Source: Chroococcidiopsis thermalis PCC 7203 (GTDB lineage: Bacteria; Cyanobacteriota; Cyanobacteriia; Cyanobacteriales; Chroococcidiopsidaceae). From it: a stretch of DNA of 64,000 nt. Under the pieces are notes generated by a model. The model saw only the letters and a list, made by a program, of their open reading frames with translations, searched no databases and was not told where the DNA came from. Positions 33,436 through 41,052 of this stretch are shown here, piece by piece; within the stretch, counting starts at the first letter, position 1, and the number at the start of each line of letters is the position of its first letter. Location of the stretch: positions 5,568,336 through 5,632,335 of the forward strand of contig NC_019695.1 in the NCBI RefSeq assembly GCF_000317125.1, written 5' to 3'. The translations under genes and the position numbers were made by a program.

Positions 33436-35325
33436 CTACTCACTTTTTGGCAACGCTAATTCTTCTACAGGTAGTGAAACTTTGAGATAAGGATGAAGCG
33501 CTTTGCGAGTTGTTGCTAGTTTACAAGTTAAAGCAATTTGTTCCCGTTCGAGCAAGCCTAAAACTTGTTCTGGCTGATCTCGATCGACAATTGGTAACTG
33601 ATGTAACCCCCTGGCTCCCATTCGAGATAGAGCCTCAGATAAAGGTTCATCCGTGTAAGCATAAAGTAAATCGGTCGTGCAAATATCGACCAATTGAGCA
33701 TCAGCATTTTCCCAAGTTGCGATCGCCCGATTAATATCTTCTAAAGTCACAATTCCTAGTAGTTGCAGTTCGGGATTGACCACCAAAGCACTACGACAAT
33801 GAGCGTTAGTCATGGATAAACCTGCTTGAGAGACAGACATAGAATCTGGCAACATGAGAGGCGATTCGTAAATTGCTTCTCTTACCAATATTTGCTGCAC
33901 AATTTCTCGATCTTCGTCCCCAACTAAATTCAAATTCAACTGTTGTAAATTGGCGCTAGATTCAGGAGTTACGCTTTTTTTCAGCCGTTCTACTAACCAG
34001 ACACTTAAGCCAACCGCCGCCATTAACGGTAAAACAATGCGATAGTCGCGCGTCAATTCAAACAATAATAGAATTGCTGTTAAAGGAGCTTTAGCACTTC
34101 CAGCTAGTACAGCTGCCATTCCCACCATCGCGTAAGCTGGCGGACCAGCCATATACATGCCAATTTGTGGTAGCAGTGCCGCTAAAATTTTGCCATATGC
34201 TGCTCCCAACGAAGCACCGAGAAACATAGCTGGAGCAAAAACCCCGCCAACCAAACCGCTGCCCATACTAATCGCCGTGGTTACTAGCTTCAGCACCAGC
34301 AGAATTAACAATAGCAGCAAAGAAAACTCAACATCCTGAAGCATAGCTTCTATGGTTTCGTATCCAATGCCTAAAATCTGCGGATAGAGCAACGCCACCA
34401 AGCCGACACAAGCACCACCAATCACCGGATGCATTGGCAAGGGAACGCGACCCAGCCAAGCAAAACCTTTAACTTGTCCGCGAAAACAGGCTCGTCCCCA
34501 AAGGAGTAATTGAGTGTAGGCGATTGAAATAATGCTAGCAGCTATTCCCAAGCCGACATAGAGCGGTAACTCTAAGGGGCTGCGAACCTCGTATACAGGT
34601 AAAGCAAAAGCTGGCTGTCCTCCCAAACCAATTTGGGCAACCAGCGCCGATACAACCGCTGCTAGCAAGACGACGCTGACAGCCGAATTCGCAAATGTCG
34701 TTCCCAACACCACTTCTAGAGCAAAAAATACTCCCGCAATGGGAGCATTGAAACCCGCTGCCAAACCTGCTGCTGCCCCTGCACCTAAAAGTAGACGCTG
34801 GCGTTCTTGCGAGACTTGTAGAACGTGAGCGAGTAACACGCCAAAATTAGCTCCAATTTCGACGCTGGGACCTTCAGGACCGAGCGAAGCACCACTACCC
34901 AAAGATACAGAAGCAGCTACCATCTTGGTTACAGGCTGAAGCCGCTGCAAAATAGCATGTCGCGTGGCACTACCAGAAGCCGCAGCAATTAAAGAAGACA
35001 GCCCAGGACCGAAATCTTGCCTGCGCGTCAGCATCAATCCGACAATGAATCCGCCCAGAGTTGGAACCAGAGCAATTGTCCACGCACCCCAAGCGGAGAG
35101 CGTCCCCATCAAATTAACAAAAGCAACGTAGTGAACGAGTTCGATTAAATAGTGAAATGTCACCACACCCATACCCGTACCGCCGCCAATCAAGACCGCT
35201 AGAAGTAAGACAACGGCTTCTGGAGAAGGCTGAAAGCGATTGAGAATGTGGGCAATAGGGTTAGAAGGAGCAGCAAGCCCGCCAGATTGTGGCTGACTCA
35301 CCTCAGACAGGGAACGATCGGTCAT
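33436..35325 (-). CDS. CLC family chloride channel/antiporter with CBS pair
   Basis: 629 residues: CLC membrane domain (about 30-455) plus two CBS domains (about 480-610). Selectivity motifs: A-S-G-S-A (in place of G-S-G-I-P), G-P-E-G-P with gating Glu151, and G-V-F-A-P. The position of the internal proton glutamate of E. coli ClcA (second Glu of I-I-E-E-M) is Val here (A-L-E-V-V, Val205), aligned by eye. The CBS pair may bind adenine nucleotides to gate transport. Whether it works as a channel or exchanger cannot be decided from sequence. Confidence 0.93.
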   Translation of the reverse strand: MTDRSLSEVSQPQSGGLAAPSNPIAHILNRFQPSPEAVVLLLAVLIGGGTGMGVVTFHYLIELVHYVAFVNLMGTLSAWGAWTIALVPTLGGFIVGLMLTRRQDFGPGLSSLIAAASGSATRHAILQRLQPVTKMVAASVSLGSGASLGPEGPSVEIGANFGVLLAHVLQVSQERQRLLLGAGAAAGLAAGFNAPIAGVFFALEVVLGTTFANSAVSVVLLAAVVSALVAQIGLGGQPAFALPVYEVRSPLELPLYVGLGIAASIISIAYTQLLLWGRACFRGQVKGFAWLGRVPLPMHPVIGGACVGLVALLYPQILGIGYETIEAMLQDVEFSLLLLLILLVLKLVTTAISMGSGLVGGVFAPAMFLGASLGAAYGKILAALLPQIGMYMAGPPAYAMVGMAAVLAGSAKAPLTAILLLFELTRDYRIVLPLMAAVGLSVWLVERLKKSVTPESSANLQQLNLNLVGDEDREIVQQILVREAIYESPLMLPDSMSVSQAGLSMTNAHCRSALVVNPELQLLGIVTLEDINRAIATWENADAQLVDICTTDLLYAYTDEPLSEALSRMGARGLHQLPIVDRDQPEQVLGLLEREQIALTCKLATTRKALHPYLKVSLPVEELALPKSE

Positions 35326-35995
35326 TTAGAGATAAAAAACGAAAAATAAAGTTAAATTTTTTTCACAATCTACTATTACTCATTCTCAGCGATTTTTCTG
35401 AAGCCAGACAAGTAGATAGTTGCGATCGTTTAAGAAGCTTTGCTAAGCAAGTGCGATCGCGCTCGAAAAAGAGTTATAAGAGTGCTTAAATGTAGGTTGG
35501 GAGCTAATTAGCAATCCCTAATCCGCTCGCGTTCGTCATAGGCAACCGCAAATGACAAATGACTAGAGTAAAGTGAGTAGTGAGTAGTGGCGATATGAGT
35601 TGGTAGCAACGAGAGCTGGTGGCTAGCCACTCACAAATGACAAATGACAACAAACACCATCTAGCTTGTAGCTTAACTATTTTCAGTATGCATATAAAAT
35701 CAGACGATATATTGAATTAGCGTTTAAGATAGAAAAAATAAAAATTTATAGATTCACGTAATCGAACGCTCTAGGCGTGAAGAAACTCGTAAAGCCCCGA
35801 ATACTCTCAAAGATAGGGGCTAATATCAGAGCGGCTGGTATATACTTCTACCAGTTTTGTCAAAAAGATTTGGCAGGAGCTGCCTATTGCCGTGGTTTGC
35901 ATCCGCCAGTCCTCGTTATCTCTTGTGAACAAAAGCTAAATTTTTAGTTTGGTTCGATCGCGATCGCTTTATTAGTTGGAATTAGCAGTTTTACA
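35326..35995. other. Spacer with hairpin-rich segment
   Basis: About 670 bases. Repeats of the AAATGAC type near 35545-35650. From about 35790 to 35900 there are several short stems (GCCCC...GGGGC near 35794-35820; CTGGTA...TACCAG near 35838-35859 followed by TTTTG; GGCAG-3-CTGCC near 35873-35885). This could be a structured leader of the next gene or a small RNA, but nothing matches a known class. Confidence 0.35.
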
Positions 35996-36001
35996 TTGCT
36001 T

Positions 36002-36430
36002 ATGCCAACAATTTCTCACGCTCCCCAGGTTCGACGCATTAGGTTATCGCTGATGAACACTCACACTGGAAACCACTCTCTCACTTGCCCGATTTGTCAA
36101 CGTACCGAACAGCTCAAGCCAATCAAAGGCAATCGTGGGCTTTTTACCTGTCCTAATTGTCAAGAAAAATTAGTTGTCAGTTGGAGCGGTCATTACGTGC
36201 GCGATCCCCAATGCTTAAAACAAGTTATGGTAGCGCACGCGCTGCGTCGTCAAAGCCGACCTTGGGCAAGAATCATCCGCGACCTTGGTTCGCTCAAACG
36301 TCCTGTAGCAGTCTTAACGGCGGGTAGTATCTTTTTGTTAGGGATTAGTATCTTCAGTCTAGATAGCCTCAACAAACAACAATCTCCCTGGGACAGATTG
36401 GTAGAAGATGTGAAGGAAATAGCAAATTGA
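36002..36430 (+). CDS. Zinc-ribbon protein with C-terminal membrane span
   Basis: 142 residues from ATG 36002 (TTG 35996 and ATG 36053 are alternatives). A zinc ribbon is formed by C-P-I-C...C-P-N-C (about residues 28-31 and 48-51). The segment W-S-G-H-Y-V-R-D-P follows. A hydrophobic span (V-A-V-L-T-A-G-S-I-F-L-L-G-I-S-I-F) lies near residue 105-122. No family recognised. Possibly a membrane-anchored nucleic-acid or protein-binding factor. Confidence 0.6.
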   Translation: MPTISHAPQVRRIRLSLMNTHTGNHSLTCPICQRTEQLKPIKGNRGLFTCPNCQEKLVVSWSGHYVRDPQCLKQVMVAHALRRQSRPWARIIRDLGSLKRPVAVLTAGSIFLLGISIFSLDSLNKQQSPWDRLVEDVKEIAN

Positions 36431-36534
36431 GTCAGTTATCGGCGAACAGGGTGTGGGTAATTGGTAATTGGTAATTGGTAATTGGTAATTGCCCCTCTGC
36501 TCCTCTGCTCCCTGCTCGATCGCTCGTGCGCTCC

Positions 36535-38136
36535 CTACTCCCTTGTAACTAACATCCAGCCAGAGGCTTGACCGAGGGATTCGATCGCTGGTAGCTTTAA
36601 ACGTTCTAGGGTAGGGCGATCTAGAAGTAAATATGGATGTGGTTGCTGCCACTGTTGTTGCAGTTGGTTGAAGTTACTACTAATGACGCGGCGATCGCTG
36701 TAAAAATCTAAGGAAGGACGATTATAGGCGAAGGAAGTGTAGATTTCTCGGTTTGGAGGTGTGCGAGCTTGAATGAGAGCAGCTACGGGTTTGACTTGGT
36801 AGGCTTCTGCTAGTTCCCAAACCCAGTGGCGAGAGGTGACGAAGAGTAACAGGGCAACGTACATGCCCCAAATAAGTACGGCGATAAATTGTCTATCTCC
36901 CCTCACAGCTAACCAAGCACTGAAAGTCATCGTGCCTGCTACTGCTGCCAAAATCCACTGTAGTTCCCAGTCGGGATCGGTATTCCAAGGACTGTAGTAG
37001 AAACTGGCTGCCCACGTCGCCACCGCTAGTAAAGTTAAAAATGCGATCGCGTAGCGGGGATATTTAGCTGGATAGGGTTGCTGCCAAAACTGAGCCAATT
37101 GCACTCCTACAGCCAAAGCGATCGCGGGGTAAACTGGTAAAACATACCAGGGCAGTTTAGTCCCCATTAAGGAGATTGCTAGCAAGTAACCTCCGCCCCA
37201 AACCAAGATCAGTTTTGCCCAACTCCAGTTGCGATGATTCCAGGTATAAAGCAGACCGCTAGGTAAAAAGATTAACCAGGGAAAGCAGTATTTGAGAATT
37301 TCAAGCAAATAAAACCAGGGGGGATGTTGGTGGTTTTCTACCGCTTGCCAAATCCGGCTGAGGGACTGATCGACGACAGCGCGATCGGTAAACTGATGTC
37401 CGTATTGCCACCACTGAGCAGCATACCACGCCGCTACAGGCAAGCTCCCGATCGCGATTCCACCCCATAAATACCAACTACCTAACAAGCGGGGCGTATC
37501 CCAAAAGAGAAATAACAGGGCGATCGCTCCGAGTAACAACCCTACCATACCCTTAGTCAGTCCAATCAGTCCTAAACCGATGCCTACGCCCAAGCAGTAG
37601 CGCAGATTGCGACGCGATCGCAACAAACACCAAACTGTAAATAGAAAAAAACTGACGATCGCACCATCTAGCATTGCTAGCCTGCCGTGACGTAGCACGG
37701 GTAGCATGACTAGGTAAACTAAAGCCGAGAAAATTGCTGGCTGGCGATAGTGAAAGATTTCTCGTCCAATACTGTATAAAATTGGTATACCAAGCGCGGT
37801 TAGTAATGCCCCTGGTAAACGAGATGTCCACTCATTGACTCCACCAATTGTATAGGCGAGAGCTATGAGCCAATGCATGAGGGGCGGTTTATTTAAATAA
37901 GGTTCGCCGCCTATAGTTTTTGGGTGCAGCCAGTTTGCAGGCGATCGCCATATTTCTCTTGCGACTTGCGCTACCGTACCTTCGTCCCAGTCTCGCAACG
38001 GTAAGTCACCCAAGTTTTTAGTATATAGAAGTAGTGCTGCCAAGAGCAGTCCCCCAATCCATAACCAATCGGCTCGGCTATGCAGCTGAGATTTCCAATG
38101 CTTAGCATTATCCCCAGTCAAAATCCAACGACGCAT
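36535..38136 (-). CDS. GT39-type membrane glycosyltransferase (ArnT/PMT-like)
   Basis: 533 residues with about 10-12 hydrophobic spans. The catalytic acidic motif D-W-D-E-G sits at residues 49-53 in the first loop, followed by the P-Y-L-N-K-P-P-L-M-H-W motif typical of the PMT/ArnT group. Spans, then a soluble C-terminal region with W-V-W-E-L-A and S-F-A-Y-N-R-P-S-L-D-F-Y-S-D-R-R-V. Such enzymes use polyprenyl-phosphate sugars to glycosylate lipids or proteins on the outer face of the membrane. Acceptor unknown. Confidence 0.9.
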   Translation of the reverse strand: MRRWILTGDNAKHWKSQLHSRADWLWIGGLLLAALLLYTKNLGDLPLRDWDEGTVAQVAREIWRSPANWLHPKTIGGEPYLNKPPLMHWLIALAYTIGGVNEWTSRLPGALLTALGIPILYSIGREIFHYRQPAIFSALVYLVMLPVLRHGRLAMLDGAIVSFFLFTVWCLLRSRRNLRYCLGVGIGLGLIGLTKGMVGLLLGAIALLFLFWDTPRLLGSWYLWGGIAIGSLPVAAWYAAQWWQYGHQFTDRAVVDQSLSRIWQAVENHQHPPWFYLLEILKYCFPWLIFLPSGLLYTWNHRNWSWAKLILVWGGGYLLAISLMGTKLPWYVLPVYPAIALAVGVQLAQFWQQPYPAKYPRYAIAFLTLLAVATWAASFYYSPWNTDPDWELQWILAAVAGTMTFSAWLAVRGDRQFIAVLIWGMYVALLLFVTSRHWVWELAEAYQVKPVAALIQARTPPNREIYTSFAYNRPSLDFYSDRRVISSNFNQLQQQWQQPHPYLLLDRPTLERLKLPAIESLGQASGWMLVTRE

Positions 38137-38331
38137 CTAAGTTTTAATACTCAAGGCTAGGTGTCGAGTAGTGAATTAACGTTCCACTTTGTAGCTGTTT
38201 GGCTTGTCTCAGGTGTCAGCAGGGAACGAGTACAATTTACCACTTCTTTCTATTCTTGCCACAATGACGCGATCGCCCAAATTTTGAAACTATCCTAGAT
38301 GCTCCACGGGCTGCACTGACAAGGCGATCGC

Positions 38332-39282
38332 TTACCATTCTTGATATAGCTTTTGGGCGTTAAACATAATTTCTTCGTTTGGCAAGCGAATTTTTGGTTT
38401 TTGCCTGGGATATAAATTCTCGATTGTTTCTGTATCCTGCCGAATCACTTCATCTACTGCTTTGAGTAGCGAATTCTTTAACAAGGTTTTTAAAACTAAA
38501 TTCTGAATCTTGGCAAAAACTAAAACAAATGTCTTAGTACGATTTTCTGTTTCAGGATATAAAGAATGAATTTGAATGAATTGACCAGCAGGAATTGAAG
38601 CAACAAATGAGGTTAAACAAGGAAAGGAATATTCAAATTGATTGACAAAGATTTTAGGAACAGTGAGTAAAACTGGATTACTAGCAATCTCTCCTAGCGT
38701 GTTACTGTCTCTAGTAACTTTCTGGAGGAGTTTTGTACTGTAGCCATTCTCCTGGTATTCATCGACCTCAATCGCTTTAATTCTAAATATTTCTCGATGC
38801 GTGCCATTTTGGTGATTGTAGTCGTAATTAATTAATAGATTGCTTAAAAAATCACCTTGAATGCTTTTACTTCCAGCAATCCCAACAAATTCAAAACCAG
38901 GGGTAATTCTTTCAATTAAGTCGGGAATGGGAATTTTTGGTTCGCATCCTCCATACGTCCAGATATTATCGCCGATCGCAGTCAAATCTAATTTTTCTAA
39001 CAATGGTTGAGTTACTGTTTCCGCTCGATATAAGCGTCCTTGCGTGTCAAATTCTAAAGCGTGAAACGGACAAGTAATGGTATCTCGCTCTCGACAAATC
39101 CAGCCATCGGAGAGAGGGGCTTGCATATGAGGGCAAACATTATCTAAGCCGAAGACTTCACCTTGTTGATTTTGCCACAGTACGTAATCTCGACCGTTAA
39201 GAGTAATTTTATGGGGTTTATTAACTCCCAACATCGAGCGATGAGCAATCAACCAAGGCGCACCAGGGAGAATAGGATGCAT
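38332..39282 (-). CDS. Rieske-type aromatic-ring-hydroxylating oxygenase
   Basis: 316 residues. Rieske [2Fe-2S] ligands: Cys50, His52, Cys71, His74 (C-P-H...C-P-F-H). Mononuclear iron site: N-Y-D-Y-N-H-Q-N-G-T-H with Asp154, His157, His162, the D-x2-H-x4-H pattern. The A-P-W-L-I-A-H start resembles cyanobacterial Rieske oxygenases related to chlorophyll or aromatic oxygenases. It should use an external ferredoxin. It is divergent from the TetR gene, and two operator-like sites lie between them, so repression by that TetR is likely. Substrate unknown. Confidence 0.88.
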   Translation of the reverse strand: MHPILPGAPWLIAHRSMLGVNKPHKITLNGRDYVLWQNQQGEVFGLDNVCPHMQAPLSDGWICRERDTITCPFHALEFDTQGRLYRAETVTQPLLEKLDLTAIGDNIWTYGGCEPKIPIPDLIERITPGFEFVGIAGSKSIQGDFLSNLLINYDYNHQNGTHREIFRIKAIEVDEYQENGYSTKLLQKVTRDSNTLGEIASNPVLLTVPKIFVNQFEYSFPCLTSFVASIPAGQFIQIHSLYPETENRTKTFVLVFAKIQNLVLKTLLKNSLLKAVDEVIRQDTETIENLYPRQKPKIRLPNEEIMFNAQKLYQEW

Positions 39283-39314
39283 AGACTGACCTACAAATTG
39301 ACCTAAAATATATG

Positions 39315-39327
39315 ACGGTTTATTCGT
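39315..39327. promoter_or_regulatory. Operator-like site 1 (Rieske promoter side)
   Basis: ACGGTTTATTCGT shares 9 of 13 positions with site 2 at 39344. On the minus strand it lies between a -35-like TTGAAA and a -10-like CATATA/TATATT that would serve the Rieske gene. Confidence 0.45.
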
Positions 39328-39343
39328 ATTTTTTCAAAATATG

Positions 39344-39356
39344 ACGAATCGTTCGT
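39344..39356. promoter_or_regulatory. Operator-like palindrome 2 (TetR start side)
   Basis: ACGAA-TCG-TTCGT, a 13-base palindrome with perfect 5-base arms. It overlaps the first in-frame ATG (39341) of the TetR gene, which is one reason to prefer the start at 39395. Starts are 29 bases apart between the two sites. Confidence 0.55.
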
Positions 39357-39394
39357 GTTTGTCAAGCAAGGGTGGTGAGTCACCTACAAAATCT

Positions 39395-40147
39395 ATGCGT
39401 CGTTCACCGAAGCAACAACGAGGTAAGCAAAGGGTAGAAAAAATTTTGGATGCTGCGGCTGAGGTATTTGCTGAGGTAGGTTATGATGCCGCTACAACCC
39501 ATGCGATCGCAACACGGGCAAATACAGCCGTTGGCTCGCTTTACCAGTTTTTCCCTGATAAAGCAGCTATCTTTCGCGCCCTAGAAATTCGTCATGTAGA
39601 ACGAGTGCGGGCAATGTGGGCTAAACTCGACAAACCTAGCATCATTCAGTTACCTCTAAGACAAATGATTCAACAGCTAGTAGCCGCTGTTGCCAAACTA
39701 TTCGAGCAACCGACATCTCGCGTTGTTTTCGTGCAATTTTTCACCGCACCAGAAATATTTCAAACAATTGACGAGAGTTTGACTCAAGAGGCGATCGCAT
39801 TTATGGCTAGTTTATTGAAACAGCGCCATCCTACCTTAAGCGACGAGAGAGCTAGCTTATTAGCCGAAGTCTGCGTTCATTGCAGCAATACGTTAATTCT
39901 AATTGCTCTACGCAGCAGCGAAACTCACAGCCAGCAGCTCATCCAACAGATAGAAGATTTACTCGTATCCTACCTCAGTCCTCATGTCGGTGATGAGGTA
40001 TTGCAGAGTGAGGTAATGAAAGTAATGATATGTCCTCACTGCCAATCCGAGCGACTCTCTAAAAACGGGCATCGCCACGGGAAGCAGCGTTATTTGTGTA
40101 AAGATTGTGGCAAGCAGTTTCCAGCATGGAAAGGAGCATTGCCATGA
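39395..40147 (+). CDS. TetR family regulator fused to an IS1-type zinc ribbon
   Basis: 250 residues from ATG 39395 (268 from ATG 39341). The TetR DNA-binding domain is clear: I-L-D-A-A-A-E-V-F-A-E-V-G-Y-D-A-A-T-T, then I-A-T-R-A-N-T-A-V-G-S-L-Y-Q-F-F-P-D-K. A ligand domain follows. The last 40 codons (40025 onward) give C-P-H-C...K-N-G-x-x-x-G-K-Q-R-Y-L-C-K-D-C-G-K-Q-F, the N-terminal zinc ribbon of IS1-family InsA. After Q-F the IS homology stops. The neighbouring divergent Rieske gene is the likely target. Either an IS fragment entered the gene end or the ribbon was recruited. Confidence 0.85.
   Translation: MRRSPKQQRGKQRVEKILDAAAEVFAEVGYDAATTHAIATRANTAVGSLYQFFPDKAAIFRALEIRHVERVRAMWAKLDKPSIIQLPLRQMIQQLVAAVAKLFEQPTSRVVFVQFFTAPEIFQTIDESLTQEAIAFMASLLKQRHPTLSDERASLLAEVCVHCSNTLILIALRSSETHSQQLIQQIEDLLVSYLSPHVGDEVLQSEVMKVMICPHCQSERLSKNGHRHGKQRYLCKDCGKQFPAWKGALP
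40025..40147 (+). mobile_element. IS1-family InsA 5' fragment at the end of the TetR gene
   Basis: Starts at an ATG in frame with TetR and codes a complete four-cysteine ribbon, then ends after P-A-W-K-G-A-L-P. In intact IS1-type elements the homology would continue past Q-F into the rest of InsA. No terminal inverted repeats or second ORF were seen, so only a remnant or captured domain is present. Confidence 0.55.
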
Positions 40148-40221
40148 TTCAGTTTTCACCAAAGCTCTAAATTACCAGCTCCGTTTACATTTGTAGGCTG
40201 CCAAACTAGCGTCAACTTCAG

Positions 40222-40776
40222 CTACTCTTCGTATTGTGTCATTACTTTTCGGTACTGTTGTGCAGTCAGTGCCATCTCCGCTAAGATTTCGCGTTGCTCC
40301 TGCACGATGCTTTGTGCCTCTGCCGCTGCCCGTTGTGCCTCTTGCTCTATACGACGGGCTTCAGCAGCCTGCTGTCGCGCCTCTTCCGCAGCACGTCGCG
40401 CCTCTTCCGCAGCACGTCGCGCCTCTTCCGCAGCACGTCGCGCCTCTTCCGCAGCACGTCGCGCCTCTTCCGCAGCACGTCGCGCCTCTTCCGCAGCACG
40501 TCGCAACTCTTCTGCAACACGTCGCAACTCTTCAGCCTCCTGCCGCATTTCCTCGTTTGTCTGCCGCATCTCCTCCGCGAATTCTCGGCTCTCCTCAGAA
40601 GTCTGACGGTCTTTCTCTGACTGAATGCGCTGTTCTTCAGCAGCAGATTGGCGCAATGCAGCTTGCTTCTGCTGCTCGGCACTTGCCTCTCGCTTTATTT
40701 CCGACTCGCGCCGAGCTTGTTCGGCGTTTTGCCGTTGCCGTTCCGTTTTCTGACGCTGTGGCTCGCTTTCTGGCAT
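40222..40776 (-). CDS. Heptad-repeat coiled-coil protein
   Basis: 184 residues, almost all Arg, Glu, Ala and Gln, forming one long alpha-helical coiled coil. Residues about 91-132 are six exact copies of R-R-A-A-E-E-A, encoded by a perfect 21-bp tandem array. No signal peptide or membrane span. The gene start (M-P-E-S-E-P-Q-R-Q-K-T) and the different C-terminal end (V-M-T-Q-Y-E-E) look like a real protein. Three plus-strand frames over the same region are artefacts of the repeat. Role unknown; a structural or filament-forming scaffold is possible. Confidence 0.7.
   Translation of the reverse strand: MPESEPQRQKTERQRQNAEQARRESEIKREASAEQQKQAALRQSAAEEQRIQSEKDRQTSEESREFAEEMRQTNEEMRQEAEELRRVAEELRRAAEEARRAAEEARRAAEEARRAAEEARRAAEEARRAAEEARQQAAEARRIEQEAQRAAAEAQSIVQEQREILAEMALTAQQYRKVMTQYEE
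40377..40523. repeat. 21-bp tandem array, six perfect copies plus one degenerate
   Basis: Perfect copies at 40377-40502 (6 x 21) and a seventh, diverged copy at 40503-40523. One unit codes one heptad of the coiled coil on the minus strand. Perfect identity points to recent expansion or continuing gene conversion. Confidence 0.93.
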
Positions 40777-41052
40777 TGTTCTTTTCTCCGTCTAGTTAGT
40801 CAAGCCGCAAGGTTAAACTAACAATCGAGTTGACATCACGAGCAGATGCAAACAACTAGAGTATATCTATATTTTTCATGTAAGGAATCTACCCAACGCG
40901 ATTGTCCATGCTACTCCGATCGCATCTCATCAGCAAAAACTTTCACGAAAAGTATCCTTCAATACAGCAAATAAATCATTATTCCCGCGCTTCCCTTCCT
41001 TGTAAATCCTCAGATACAGTAACAGTACAACTCGCGTGGAGAAGATTCAACC

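Noticed and set aside
40236-40799. Three long plus-strand frames (187, 108 and 99 codons)
   Set aside because: All are opposite-strand readings of the 21-bp array; the minus-strand coiled-coil frame has the better start, composition and length.
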